From positions 124,001 to 188,000 of the forward strand of contig NZ_QBKR01000003.1 in assembly GCF_003054245.1 (NCBI RefSeq): a stretch of 64,000 bases of DNA, in the 5' to 3' direction. Below are positions 38,621 through 47,610 of the stretch, piece by piece. The stretch's first letter is position 1. Each line of letters starts with the position of its first letter. The notes below the pieces were generated by a model, which was not told where the DNA came from, searched no databases, and was given only the letters and a program-made list of their open reading frames with translations. Origin of the DNA: Melghirimyces profundicolus. Lineage in GTDB: Bacteria; Bacillota; Bacilli; Thermoactinomycetales; DSM-45169. The translations under genes were made by a program, and so were the position numbers.

Positions 38621-39985
38621 TTGAACCGCACCGAAACCTGCTTCACCTACGAAGAGCTCCTTGAAAAGAACCGGCAGTATCTGTGGAATCCGTTCACCCA
38701 GATGAAGGAGTATTTGAGCGATCAACCGGTCATCGTGGAGCGCGGAAATGGAGTCAAGTTGGTGGATGTGGAGGGAAAGGAATATTGGGACGGGAATGCC
38801 TCCGTCTGGTTAAACCCGTTGGGTCACAACCGTCGGGAACTGAATGAAGCGATCACCGAACAGTTGCAAAAGATCGCCCATTCCACCCTGTTGGGGTGTT
38901 CCAATGTTCCCGCCATTCAGTTGGCGGAGAAATTGGTGGAAATCACTCCCGCCCGGTTGCAAAAGGTCTTTTATTCCGACAGCGGGGCGGAGGCGGTGGA
39001 AATTGCCCTGAAAATGGCCTGTTTATATTGGAAGCACCGGGGACGCCCGGAAAAGACGACCTTTTTGAGCATGCGGAACGCCTATCACGGGGATACCGTC
39101 GGTGCCGTGAGTGTGGGGGGAATCGATCTGTTTCACGCGGCCTACGGTGCCTTGCTGTTTTCGACGGAAAAAGTGTCCTATCCTTACCCCTACCGTTTTG
39201 ACGGGTCGGTGGAAGCCTGCAAAGAAGCCTGTCTGGAGGAACTGGAACAACGTCTTCGCGGGAAAGGGGACGAAATCGCCGGCGTGGTGGTCGAGCCGAT
39301 GGTGCAGGGAGCCGGAGGGATCATCCTGATGCCGCCGGGATACCTGAAAGAGGTGGAGAAACTCTGCCGTAAACATGGCGTTTTGTTGATTGCCGACGAG
39401 GTGGCCACCGGTTTCGGAAGAACCGGCCGGATGTTCGCCTGTGAACACGAAGGGGTGGAACCGGATCTGATGACCCTGGGGAAAAAACTGACAGGGGGCT
39501 ACCTTCCGGTGGCGGCCACGCTCACTTCAGACGAAGTCTACGATGCCTTTTTCGGGGACCATCGGGAGGCCAAAACCTTTTTCCACGGTCATTCCTACAC
39601 CGGCAACCAACTCGGCTGTGCCGTGGCCTTGGAAAATCTGGCGATTTATGAGAGAGAGGGCATTGTGGAGCATGTGCAACAAACGGCTCCCAAGCTTGCG
39701 GAAATGCTCCGGCCCCTCTCCGAGCTTGCGCACGTGGGGGAGGTCCGGCAATTGGGCTTTACCGTGGGCATCGAACTGGTCCGTGACAAAGCGGCCCGAA
39801 CCCCCTATGCCTGGGAAGAGGCGATCGGGAACCGGGTATGCCGCCGGGCACGGGAGCTGGGGATGCTTACCCGGCCGCTCGGACACGTGATTACCTTTAT
39901 GCCTCCTCTCATCTCCCGGGAAGAGGAGCTGCAGGCCATGGTGGACATCCTGATCCGCTCGGTGCGGGAAGTGACGGAGGAATGA
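38621..39985 (+). CDS. bioA: Adenosylmethionine-8-amino-7-oxononanoate aminotransferase
   Basis: A 454-residue class III PLP aminotransferase: WNPFTQMKEYLSDQPVIVERGNGVKLVDVEGKEYWDGNASVWLNPLGHN near the N-terminus, YSDSGAEAVEIALKMA, the PLP Asp in LIADEVATGFGRTG and the Schiff-base Lys in LMTLGKKLTGGYLPVAATL. The WNPFTQM start is typical of BioA, which makes 7,8-diaminononanoate using SAM as amino donor. The TTG start follows GAGGAGG. The gene overlaps bioD by four bases (ATGA) and is controlled by the BirA box upstream. Confidence 0.96.
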   Translation: MNRTETCFTYEELLEKNRQYLWNPFTQMKEYLSDQPVIVERGNGVKLVDVEGKEYWDGNASVWLNPLGHNRRELNEAITEQLQKIAHSTLLGCSNVPAIQLAEKLVEITPARLQKVFYSDSGAEAVEIALKMACLYWKHRGRPEKTTFLSMRNAYHGDTVGAVSVGGIDLFHAAYGALLFSTEKVSYPYPYRFDGSVEACKEACLEELEQRLRGKGDEIAGVVVEPMVQGAGGIILMPPGYLKEVEKLCRKHGVLLIADEVATGFGRTGRMFACEHEGVEPDLMTLGKKLTGGYLPVAATLTSDEVYDAFFGDHREAKTFFHGHSYTGNQLGCAVALENLAIYEREGIVEHVQQTAPKLAEMLRPLSELAHVGEVRQLGFTVGIELVRDKAARTPYAWEEAIGNRVCRRARELGMLTRPLGHVITFMPPLISREEELQAMVDILIRSVREVTEE

Positions 39986-40716
39986 GCGGAAGCGGATTGA
40001 TGGTCACTGCCACGGACACCGAAGTGGGAAAAACCTGGGTCACGGCGGGGTTGTCCCTGGCCTTGCAGTCCCGGGGGGTGAAGACGGGAGTTTTCAAACC
40101 GGTCCAGAGCGGCCATCTCCGGGAGCATCCCAAGGGAGACGGGATGAGGTTGAAAAGCTGGACCGGAGTGGACGATCCCATCGAATCAATCGTTCCCTAC
40201 AGTTATTCCCTGCCCGTGGCGCCGGGGCTGGCGGCCGAACTGGAGGGGACCGCGATCGATCGGGAGGTGATTCTGCGCTCTTTGGATTCTTTGGCCCGGA
40301 AATACGATGGTGTGCTGGTGGAAGGCGCCGGGGGATGGATGACGCCGCTGGGAGAGAGCTGGACCATCGCGGATCTGGCCCGGGAGATTGGCTGGCCGGT
40401 GCTGATCGTGGCCCGGCCCGACCTGGGAACCGTGAACCACACCGCGCTGACGGTCCGGGCGATTCGTTCCACCGGTCTGGAGGTGGCCGGCGTTGTCCTC
40501 AACGGTGGATACCGGGCCGACGACCCCAGTGTCGATCATAATCCCCGCCTGATCGAATCCTTCGCCGGGGTACCGGTTCTGGGCCGGCTGCCTTGGTTGG
40601 AGGATCCCGGGAAAGAAAGACTCCGACAAGCCGTCCTGCAAAACCTGGATCTGGAACCGGTTCAAGCTTCGATCCGGCTAAAGAAAGGGGGATCTTCCGG
40701 TGTCGGTCCGGGATGA
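39982..40716 (+). CDS. bioD: Dethiobiotin synthetase
   Basis: 244 residues from the ATG at 39982, which overlaps the bioA stop; GACGGAGG precedes it. The P-loop GLMVTATDTEVGKTWVTAGLSLAL near residues 5-28, KPVQSGH, the substrate region VEGAGGWMTPLGESWTIADLA and RPDLGTVNHTALTVRAIRS identify BioD, which closes the ureido ring of dethiobiotin with ATP and CO2. It is translationally coupled to bioA. The next gene of the operon, bioF, is broken. Confidence 0.95.
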   Translation: MSGSGLMVTATDTEVGKTWVTAGLSLALQSRGVKTGVFKPVQSGHLREHPKGDGMRLKSWTGVDDPIESIVPYSYSLPVAPGLAAELEGTAIDREVILRSLDSLARKYDGVLVEGAGGWMTPLGESWTIADLAREIGWPVLIVARPDLGTVNHTALTVRAIRSTGLEVAGVVLNGGYRADDPSVDHNPRLIESFAGVPVLGRLPWLEDPGKERLRQAVLQNLDLEPVQASIRLKKGGSSGVGPG

Positions 40717-40855
40717 AAGTTTCCGGGGGGAGTTGCAACAGCTGCACCGGGCGATCTTCTAACCTCCGACCGGTGTCGGACGCGGCTTCCCCCGCGTTGA
40801 CACGCGGGGGGAAGCGCCGGATCAACTTTTCTTCGAATTATTGGGGGGCCGGTAA
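40700..40855 (+). pseudogene. bioF: Truncated, frameshifted bioF remnant
   Basis: A GTG at 40700 with AAAGGGGG upstream begins SVRDESFRGELQQLHRAIF and stops at 40762. In the next frame LRPVSDAASPALTRGGKRRI then NFSSNYWG follows, matching the N-terminal part of 8-amino-7-oxononanoate synthase, whose signature is NFSSNNYLGL. The remaining ~320 residues, including the PLP lysine region, are missing. The operon thus lacks an intact pimeloyl-condensing enzyme here; another copy would be needed elsewhere for biotin synthesis. Confidence 0.8.
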
Positions 40856-41073
40856 AGTCTCAGGAATGGAAGGACTGAATAAAGATCGATCAGGATACGG
40901 AAAACGGTTGCGGTTTGCATGGATCTCCCATGGCTTACGGCAGTCACAACCGGGATATTCCGGGGCCTGTCCTTCGGATGATCTTTTCCCCTGATAGAAA
41001 TAAGAGGAAAGTTTTTTGAACCGAATTCATGTCATAATGGTCATAAGCAAGGTGCAGAAGGGGGAAAGGTGGC

Positions 41074-41535
41074 TTGACGGAGAAGCAAAAGGAACGGTTG
41101 AAATTGTTAAAAGCGTTGGAAGCACAGATTGATTCAGAACAACGGATCACATGGTCCCTCATGGATCCGGAACATGAAAACGAGAGCAACCTTCTTCGGC
41201 AGAACCTGAAGCAGGCCAAGGAAATCGTGAATCACATTTTTCGGTACCTTCAAAAGGAGAGGGAACAAAACCAGGTCCAAGGGATGGGAAAAGTGGACCA
41301 GGTGGAAAAGGAGCACCTCATCGTCCAGGCATTGTGGGAACAGGTGCGGTCGATGGGGTTGTTGCTGGACATGCTGGGTGACAATCCGGAGTTAAAGGAC
41401 GAGGAAATGGAGCTCCGATGGTTAACCACCCATATGAGGAGCTGCCTGCGAAAAGCAGGGAAGAAGCTGCCCGACCCGGTCGATGAATTTTTGGAAGAGA
41501 TCCTGCAATGCAAAAACAAAGGAATCATAAAGTAA
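41074..41535 (+). CDS. Hypothetical helical protein
   Basis: A 153-residue hydrophilic, mostly helical protein with no membrane segment (KQKERLKLLKALEAQIDSEQ, LLRQNLKQAKEIVNHIFRYLQ, LIVQALWEQVRSMGLLLDML). The TTG start follows a GGGGGAAAGG ribosome site. No known family recognised. It stands alone between the biotin operon and the two-component operon on the opposite strand. Confidence 0.6.
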   Translation: MTEKQKERLKLLKALEAQIDSEQRITWSLMDPEHENESNLLRQNLKQAKEIVNHIFRYLQKEREQNQVQGMGKVDQVEKEHLIVQALWEQVRSMGLLLDMLGDNPELKDEEMELRWLTTHMRSCLRKAGKKLPDPVDEFLEEILQCKNKGIIK

Positions 41536-41740
41536 GTGGTTCAATCGGAATGACCGGCCTGAAGTCGAGTAAGGCCTGTTTTTAGGATCGGAATGGGTCA
41601 GGCCCCCCTAAATCGAATTCACAGTCATTCTTGTGTTTCCGACCGAAATGGCAGGGAATGAATGTCAAACATTGAGATCATCCTGTCCAATCTGCTGAAT
41701 GTGAAAAATTAAAAGCGGAATACACGGTCGAGATAGGCCG

Positions 41741-41783
41741 TAAAAAAAACCACCCCGTCAACGATCCGACGGGGTGGTTTGGT
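41741..41783 (-). terminator. Terminator of the two-component operon
   Basis: AAACCACCCCGTC and GACGGGGTGGTTT are perfect complements. On the minus strand the stem is followed by a run of T, so it ends the regulator-kinase transcript. It could also act on the plus strand. Confidence 0.88.
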
Positions 41784-41821
41784 ATTCCAAATGCACTTTA
41801 TTCCGGTCGGTACCGGAGGGG

Positions 41822-43186
41822 CTATCGAATGGAGTATTTATTCATTTTGTAAAGCAACCGTTGTTTTGAGATCGAAAGGATTCGGGCTGCACCCGTGATT
41901 TGTCCGCTGGATTGTTCCAAAGCGGACAGGATCAATTGTTTTTCGAGTTGTTCCAGATGCTCAGGCAAGGAGAGGGAAGGGTGCCATTGATCAGGAATTT
42001 CCTGGTTCTCCTTTTGTTTAATGTGTTTGATTTCCGGGGGAAAGTCATCAATGGACAACTGATTCCCGCTACATAGAACGGCAGCCCGTTCCACAGCGTT
42101 TTCCAATTCTCGAACATTACCGGGCCAATCATAATCGATCAAAATATTTCTCAGCTCAGATGAAAGGTGAAAAGATTTGTTGTATTTTGTCCGGTTCTTC
42201 TCCAAAAAGGTCTCGATCAGAATGGGGATGTCTTCTTTCCGCTCCCGTAATGGAGGAACATAGATGTCCACGATGTTTAACCGGTAGTACAGATCTTCCC
42301 GAAAAGCTCCCTCTTCGACCCTTTTTTTTAAGTCGCGGTTGGTTGCGGCGATAATGCGGACATCGACTTTTTCCAACGTGTTGCTTCCTAACCGCATAAA
42401 CGATTTTTCCTGGATGACTTGCAACAGTTTTCCCTGCAAGGAAGGGGGAATTTCCCCGATTTCATCCAAGAAGATCGTTCCTTCGTGCGCTGCTGCAAAT
42501 TTACCTTTTCGGCTGGAATGGGCCCCCGTAAAGGATCCCTTTTCATATCCGAACAGCTCGCTTTCCAAAAGCTGTTCAGGGATTGCCGCACAGTTGACGG
42601 AGATAAAGGGCTTTTTTTCTCTTTCGCTCAGCTGGTGAACCATGCGCGCAATCAAACTTTTCCCTGTGCCGCTCTCCCCCTCAAGCAAAATGGTTGCATT
42701 CGTATTTGCCGCCCGCTCCACCATTTCAAAAATACGCTTCATCGACGAACTGACGCCGATCACGTTTCCCTCGGATTGAATTTGTTGTAATGTTTCTTTC
42801 AAGTAGACGTTTTCCCGTTTCATTTTTAGCCACTCAGTGGCTTTATCGATTACGACCTGCATTTCATCCAATTTAGCCGGCTTTACGATATAATCGAATG
42901 CACCGGCCTTCATTGCCGTCACAGCACTTTCCACATCGCTGTATGCGGTCATGATAACAAACAGTTTTTCCGGATAGAGAGGAACAAATTCCTGTAATAA
43001 ATCGATCCCCGTCGTGTCCGGCAGCTTTAAATCGAGAAAAATAATATCGGCTTTCGTCTTGATCAGTTTTTTGCGTGCTTCCCCCCCGTTGAAAGCCGTG
43101 TGGACCTCGTACCCTTTTTTTCTGAATGAAGAGGCGAGAATGCGCAACAGCTGGATTTCGTCGTCGACAAACAACAGGGTGTTCAA
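41822..43186 (-). CDS. NtrC-family sigma54-dependent response regulator
   Basis: 454 residues. Receiver domain 1-120 with phospho-acceptor Asp52 (IIFLDLKLPD) and acidic pocket VDDE; AAA+ sigma54-activation domain ~140-375 with Walker A GESGTGKS, the sigma54-contacting GSFTGAH loop, Walker B GTIFLDEIGE and arginine-finger region; C-terminal Fis-type helix-turn-helix (QITGAARILSISKQRLLYKM). It couples phosphorylation by the adjacent kinase to open-complex formation at -24/-12 promoters. Two such promoters lie next door (45386 and 47611). Its start overlaps the kinase stop by four bases. Confidence 0.95.
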   Translation of the reverse strand: MNTLLFVDDEIQLLRILASSFRKKGYEVHTAFNGGEARKKLIKTKADIIFLDLKLPDTTGIDLLQEFVPLYPEKLFVIMTAYSDVESAVTAMKAGAFDYIVKPAKLDEMQVVIDKATEWLKMKRENVYLKETLQQIQSEGNVIGVSSSMKRIFEMVERAANTNATILLEGESGTGKSLIARMVHQLSEREKKPFISVNCAAIPEQLLESELFGYEKGSFTGAHSSRKGKFAAAHEGTIFLDEIGEIPPSLQGKLLQVIQEKSFMRLGSNTLEKVDVRIIAATNRDLKKRVEEGAFREDLYYRLNIVDIYVPPLRERKEDIPILIETFLEKNRTKYNKSFHLSSELRNILIDYDWPGNVRELENAVERAAVLCSGNQLSIDDFPPEIKHIKQKENQEIPDQWHPSLSLPEHLEQLEKQLILSALEQSSGQITGAARILSISKQRLLYKMNKYSIR

Positions 43187-45288
43187 GTTAAGCCCCCCTT
43201 CTCCTTCGGCAATTGAATGGTGATTGTCATTCCTTTATGTTCTGTGCTGGATGCCCACACCCTTCCTCCATGGTGTGTAATAATTTCATGGGCGATGGAC
43301 AGACCCAAACCAGTACCTTCGTTTTTTGTGGAAAAGAGTGGGTTGAATATCCACTTGAGCTGCGGCTCGGGTATGCCTTTGCCGGTGTCCGCAATTTCTA
43401 TCTGCCAATACCCGGATTGTTCAAGTAATCGGAAACGGATCTCTCCACCCTGATCCATCGCCTGCAGGCTGTTTAACAGGATATTGAGAAACACTTGGAT
43501 CAGTTGATCTTTGTTCCCGTAGACAGGGGCTTCCCGCACTTCGTATTGTTTGTGTATGGTGATTCCTTGGTCATTTAATTTCTTCCGAAAAAGGTTCAGC
43601 AGTTCCTCAAACACATGGATGAGATCGATTCTCTCTCTGTTGTGCACATCGGATCCTTTGGTCAATTTTAAAAAATCAGTAAGTAATCGGTTCATTCTGT
43701 CGGAAGATTCCAGAATATTATCTGTCAGCTCTTCCATTTCTTTATTTTCCAATTCACTCTCGTTCAGTTCCATTTGGATCGCTTCCACGGCGGCTTGAAT
43801 GATACTGAGAGGGTTTTTGATTTCATGGGCGATACCGGCTGTCAATTGGCCCATGGAAGCGAGTCGTTCGCTCCGTTTCAAATGTTCCTCCAATTTTTTC
43901 ATTTGACTTACATCCCGGATCACGAGGATGGTCCCGATGAGCTCTTGATTCTCCCCTCGAAAAAGGGAAGAGTAGATGATGACATCGTGTTTTTGTTTGT
44001 CTTTATCGAATATATAGCTTTCGATTTCTTCGAATGCCCGGCCTTCCCGCAACGTTTTCCAAGAGATAAATTCCTCTTTGCTGTCCTTTAACGGCAACTC
44101 ATAAATATATTTACCGATCACTTCTTCTTTTTCATAGAGGGTCAGATTTTCCGCACCTTTGTTCATTGTTGTGACTTTCCCGTCTTGATCGGTTGTGATC
44201 ACACCGTAAGGGATCGATTCCAGAATGTAGTAGAGTCTTCTCTCTTTTTCAGTCAATTGGTTGGCCATCTGTTCCATTACCGTCGATAAATCTTTCAGTT
44301 CGTCTTTCGTGTCCAAAAAATCGAATTTTCTCCGTTTGCCTTCTTTATATTCCTTCACCTGTTTGATTAACTGTAATATCGGCTTTACTACCCGGGATGT
44401 GCCGAAGACCGTCAGGAAGGTTGCGATGAATAAAACAATGGAAAATCCCTGAAGCATGAGAGTGCGTACATCACGAGCCGGTTCCATTGCCTGATCGATG
44501 GTCTCTCCCGTCAGCAAGCCCATCTCACCCAACAACATGGGCCTGTATGCGACGATCCAGTCTTCCCCCGATAGTTTTCCTTCCCACATGCCAAACCGAT
44601 CTTTTTGAAGATGGTTTGTCAATGTATGACTTTCAAAAGGCTTTCCGATCCTCTTCATGTCGCTGTCCCCGATTATCGAACCGTTTCGGTCCACGATGAT
44701 GTTGGTTCCTTTCTTTCCGATGGCGAATTCTTTTAAATAATCGGAGAGCGTATTCAGATTGAGGTAAGCAATGACTCCTCCCATGTAATTTCCCTCTTGA
44801 TCCAGAGTCGGGTAAGCAATGGCAATCGTTTTGGTGCCGTCCGGAAGCGTTGTCAAATTGGAGATGTAATGAGTTTTACTCCAAGATAACCGTTGATGGA
44901 GTTCAGTGAATTGCAAAGGTTTGGGAAATTGGCGATCCGGCACCCTTACCAACGGGTTTCCCTGTTGGTCGTAAACTTGGATAAAAAGGTACAGGGGTTC
45001 ATGAGAAACGATGCGTTCCATCTCTTTGAGATAGACGTTCCGTTCCCCCTTCGGATCCTTTGCATAAACCGATACATACCTTAAATCGGTGACTATGCGC
45101 TCCATGGTGACACCGATTCTTCTGCTGATCGTACTCGCAATCAACTCATCCCGATATTGGATTTGTCTTTCAAGGGAAGAATTCAGAACCACACTGGTGA
45201 TCCAATAAATCGAAGAGAGTGTAAATAATATAACGGCTAAAACGATGATGAAATAACGCTTGGTCAGCTTCGCATTAAATACATTCAT
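43183..45288 (-). CDS. Membrane sensor histidine kinase (dCACHE-HAMP-PAS)
   Basis: A 701-residue NtrB/DctB-like kinase. An N-terminal membrane helix (YFIIVLAVILFTLSSIYWITSVVL), an extracellular double-CACHE sensor (~35-275, with YLKEMERIVSHEPLYLFIQVYDQQG and GGVIAYLNLNTLSDYLKE), a second helix (GFSIVLFIATFLTVFGT), HAMP, a PAS domain (YYILESIPYGVITTDQDGKV), HisKA with the phospho-His in HEIKNPLSIIQA, and HATPase motifs (N box in QVFLNILLNSLQAMDQ; G boxes IADTGKGIP and GTGLGLSIAHEI). Such sensors bind small organic ligands outside the cell, here probably the substrate of the neighbouring catabolic operon. Confidence 0.95.
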   Translation of the reverse strand: MNVFNAKLTKRYFIIVLAVILFTLSSIYWITSVVLNSSLERQIQYRDELIASTISRRIGVTMERIVTDLRYVSVYAKDPKGERNVYLKEMERIVSHEPLYLFIQVYDQQGNPLVRVPDRQFPKPLQFTELHQRLSWSKTHYISNLTTLPDGTKTIAIAYPTLDQEGNYMGGVIAYLNLNTLSDYLKEFAIGKKGTNIIVDRNGSIIGDSDMKRIGKPFESHTLTNHLQKDRFGMWEGKLSGEDWIVAYRPMLLGEMGLLTGETIDQAMEPARDVRTLMLQGFSIVLFIATFLTVFGTSRVVKPILQLIKQVKEYKEGKRRKFDFLDTKDELKDLSTVMEQMANQLTEKERRLYYILESIPYGVITTDQDGKVTTMNKGAENLTLYEKEEVIGKYIYELPLKDSKEEFISWKTLREGRAFEEIESYIFDKDKQKHDVIIYSSLFRGENQELIGTILVIRDVSQMKKLEEHLKRSERLASMGQLTAGIAHEIKNPLSIIQAAVEAIQMELNESELENKEMEELTDNILESSDRMNRLLTDFLKLTKGSDVHNRERIDLIHVFEELLNLFRKKLNDQGITIHKQYEVREAPVYGNKDQLIQVFLNILLNSLQAMDQGGEIRFRLLEQSGYWQIEIADTGKGIPEPQLKWIFNPLFSTKNEGTGLGLSIAHEIITHHGGRVWASSTEHKGMTITIQLPKEKGGLT

Positions 45289-45333
45289 GGATCGACCTCT
45301 GATTTATCTGTTTTGTAACAAAGTTTTTCATTC

Positions 45334-45339
45334 ATTATA
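45334..45339 (-). promoter_or_regulatory. Possible -10 box of the kinase-regulator operon
   Basis: TATAAT on the minus strand 45 bp before the kinase start; a matching -35 is weak. The small palindrome TTTGTAACAAA (45312-45322) lies just downstream and could be an operator. Confidence 0.35.
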
Positions 45340-45385
45340 CAGGATTGTGCAGAGTGGCGTACAGGAACGGGAAGGACCACGGGCG

Positions 45386-45403
45386 TTGGCATCCAAATTG
45401 CTA
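45386..45403 (+). promoter_or_regulatory. Sigma54 promoter upstream of the nitrilase gene
   Basis: TTGGCAT-CCAAA-TTGCTA contains the invariant GG (45388-45389) and GC (45400-45401) at the required spacing; it matches TGGCAC-N5-TTGCA closely. It faces the nitrilase gene, with a leader of about 110 nt, and lies next to a sigma54 activator gene. Confidence 0.8.
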
Positions 45404-45525
45404 TTGAATCGGGGAAGGAGATGTTTTTGGGGTTCATTGATGGAAATCATAACGTAGATGGACTCTTATGCCTGCCTCATTACTTTCTTCCCTATTCCGA
45501 TCATTGCAGACGAAGGAGGGGCGGT

Positions 45526-47319
45526 ATGGTGAAACCAGTACCTTTTAAAGCAACCGGCATTCAATTCAATCCGAAATTAAGTGCCAGAGATAAAAACATC
45601 GAGGAGTTGTTCCAAGCCGTATGGGAGGCGGCTGGAAACGGATCAAAGCTCATCGTGACTCCGGAAATGGCGACAACGGGCTATACTTATGAGGACCGTG
45701 AAGCGATCTCGCCCTTTGTCGATACGTTACCCGGGATCACGACGAACCGGTTTGAATGGATTGCCAGGCAATACGGAGCCTACATTGTTCTGGGGTTGCC
45801 GGAGCACGAGCCGGAAACCGGGCTCTATTACAACTCTGCGGCCTTGGTAGGTCCGGACGGATATATCGGGAAATACCGAAAAATGCATCTGTGGGCGACG
45901 GAAGAAAATTGGGCCTGCTGGGGGGATTTGGGCTTACCGGTTTATCCGACGGAGATTGGAAATATCGCCATGATGATCTGCATGGATTCTATCTACTTTG
46001 AGGCTTCCAGGTTGGCAGCGGTACAGGGAGCGGACATCCTTGCCTTTCCCACCAATTCATCGGGTCAGTCGATCGCATATTTGCAGGCATGGGCAGAAAC
46101 GAACGGTCTCTACATCGTCAGTGCAAACCGTTCCAACACGGAGAAGGGATACCATATGGTGGGGGCCAGCGCCATATGGTCCCCCAGGGGGGAGAAATTG
46201 AAGGAAGCGGATTATCTTCCGTCCCCGAAAGAGGCGGTGGAAGAGACGACTTTCGTCTCAGCCGAAATCGATCCTGCTCTTTACAGAAACGAATCCAAGG
46301 ACCGGTTGAGAGAAAGGAGGTCCGCTTTGTACAAGGATCTCATGCTGTATGTAGGTCCTTGGGATTACGGTAACAAAGCCCCACATCGTGATATCAGGGC
46401 CGCCGCGTTACAATACGAGCCGGTCCCGGGAGACAAACCCGCCAATCTGAAAAAGGTTGAACAGTTGACGAGGGGATCTCTCCATTATCTCGGTTCAGTT
46501 CCTTCAGTGACAAAACTGTTGGTATTGCCCGAACTATCCTTCATTGGCCCGGTCAATCACCTGAACCTGGAACAGATCGACGGTCTGGCAGAAGGGATGA
46601 AAGGCACCACCGTTTTCGAGATGCAAAAACTGGCTCATACCCATGGGTGCCACATCGTATTCGGGCTGATCGAAAAAGAGAAGGGGAAACTTTATAACTC
46701 GGCGGTGATTGTGACACCCGAAGGGAAGATATCAGGGAAATACAGAAAAACCCATTTAGGACCGTCGGACCGACATTGGGCGGTTCCCGGGGATCAAATT
46801 TCCGTTTTTTCCACGGAAGAGTTGGGCCGGATCGGCCTCATGATTGGATATGATGCGGGTTTTCCGGAAGTGGCGGGGGTGATGGCGGTCAAAAGGGCTG
46901 AGATCGTCGCCGTTCCATCCGCTTGGTGCGGCGATTTCAGTCGGACAGCCGAACCCGGCCCGGCACCTGCCATCAAATACCCACAAGGTGTTCTGACAGC
47001 GTGGTCCACCATTGCAAGGAGTGCACAGGCTTGTACCGTCGTAGCCAATTTTGTCGGCACAACATGTGGCTATGGGGGGCGGAGTGCCATTTTCACCCTG
47101 GACCATGTTCAGGGGCTGGATCAACCGGTTGTTGCTTCCGGAAAAGGAGAAGAAGTGTTGTGGGGACATTTTCCGACGATCCAATCTGACAGCTGGTTTC
47201 ATCAAGAACGAGTGAATCGTTCCAGGAGAACACCTTTCTATAAACCGCTGGTTTACCCCATGTTAAGCGGGACGGGAGGAATAGGTCAGGGAGATTTCTT
47301 GTCCAATGGCTCTGCGTAA
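45526..47319 (+). CDS. Tandem-domain nitrilase/carbon-nitrogen hydrolase
   Basis: 597 residues from the ATG at 45526 (AAGGAGGGG upstream). Two complete nitrilase-superfamily domains lie in tandem. Domain 1 (about 5-265) has the catalytic triad Glu47 (VTPEMATTGY), Lys119 (KYRKMHL) and Cys152 (MMICMDSIY). Domain 2 (about 285-560) keeps Glu (VLPELSFIG) and Lys (KYRKTHL), but the Cys position is Gly441 (GLMIGYDAGFPEV), so it should be inactive. Superfamily members hydrolyse nitriles, aliphatic amides or carbamoyl amines. With the sigma54 promoter upstream, it probably releases ammonia from the compound imported by the downstream transporter. Confidence 0.9.
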   Translation: MVKPVPFKATGIQFNPKLSARDKNIEELFQAVWEAAGNGSKLIVTPEMATTGYTYEDREAISPFVDTLPGITTNRFEWIARQYGAYIVLGLPEHEPETGLYYNSAALVGPDGYIGKYRKMHLWATEENWACWGDLGLPVYPTEIGNIAMMICMDSIYFEASRLAAVQGADILAFPTNSSGQSIAYLQAWAETNGLYIVSANRSNTEKGYHMVGASAIWSPRGEKLKEADYLPSPKEAVEETTFVSAEIDPALYRNESKDRLRERRSALYKDLMLYVGPWDYGNKAPHRDIRAAALQYEPVPGDKPANLKKVEQLTRGSLHYLGSVPSVTKLLVLPELSFIGPVNHLNLEQIDGLAEGMKGTTVFEMQKLAHTHGCHIVFGLIEKEKGKLYNSAVIVTPEGKISGKYRKTHLGPSDRHWAVPGDQISVFSTEELGRIGLMIGYDAGFPEVAGVMAVKRAEIVAVPSAWCGDFSRTAEPGPAPAIKYPQGVLTAWSTIARSAQACTVVANFVGTTCGYGGRSAIFTLDHVQGLDQPVVASGKGEEVLWGHFPTIQSDSWFHQERVNRSRRTPFYKPLVYPMLSGTGGIGQGDFLSNGSA

Positions 47320-47425
47320 AAAATCTTTTACCAAAGATGACAGGACGGGCATTCTTTATTCCCGTCCAAAACCCTTCCATCTTTCCGGGCAGGGTGCGGA
47401 GGGTGAATTTTTTTCAACATCAAAG

Positions 47426-47463
47426 GGTCAAATAATGTTTACAATTGTAAAAATTATTTGACC
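47426..47463. promoter_or_regulatory. 38-bp palindrome, likely enhancer site of the NtrC-type regulator
   Basis: The arms GGTCAAATAAT (47426-47436) and ATTATTTGACC (47453-47463) flank the inner palindrome TTTACAATTGTAAA (47438-47451); 18 of 19 base pairs are complementary. It is centred about 170 bp upstream of the sigma54 promoter at 47611, the normal place for an upstream activating sequence. It has no T-tract, so a terminator is unlikely. Confidence 0.6.
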
Positions 47464-47541
47464 TCCATAATCGAAGAGGCCAAGCATCGAGAATTCTTGC
47501 AAAGCGGGTCAGCAGCACAATGGAGTTCAGCCTCAAGACAG

Positions 47542-47576
47542 GGAAAGCCCCGGTATACAGCTAGGCTTTCCTTCTT
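47542..47576 (+). terminator. Terminator after the nitrilase gene
   Basis: GGAAAGCC (47542-47549) pairs with GGCTTTCC (47564-47571) across a 14-nt loop, followed by TTCTTCT. Confidence 0.6.
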
Positions 47577-47610
47577 CTGACCTGACAATCAATCACAAGG
47601 ATTGTAGGGG

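Noticed and set aside
40700-40855. Recoding (selenocysteine-like) to explain the bioF stop
   Set aside because: The internal stop is TAA, the frame changes, and most of the gene is missing; simple decay explains it.
45312-45322. TTTGTAACAAA as a second copy of the 38-bp palindrome
   Set aside because: It is only 11 bp with a different half-site, too weak to claim the same regulator binds.
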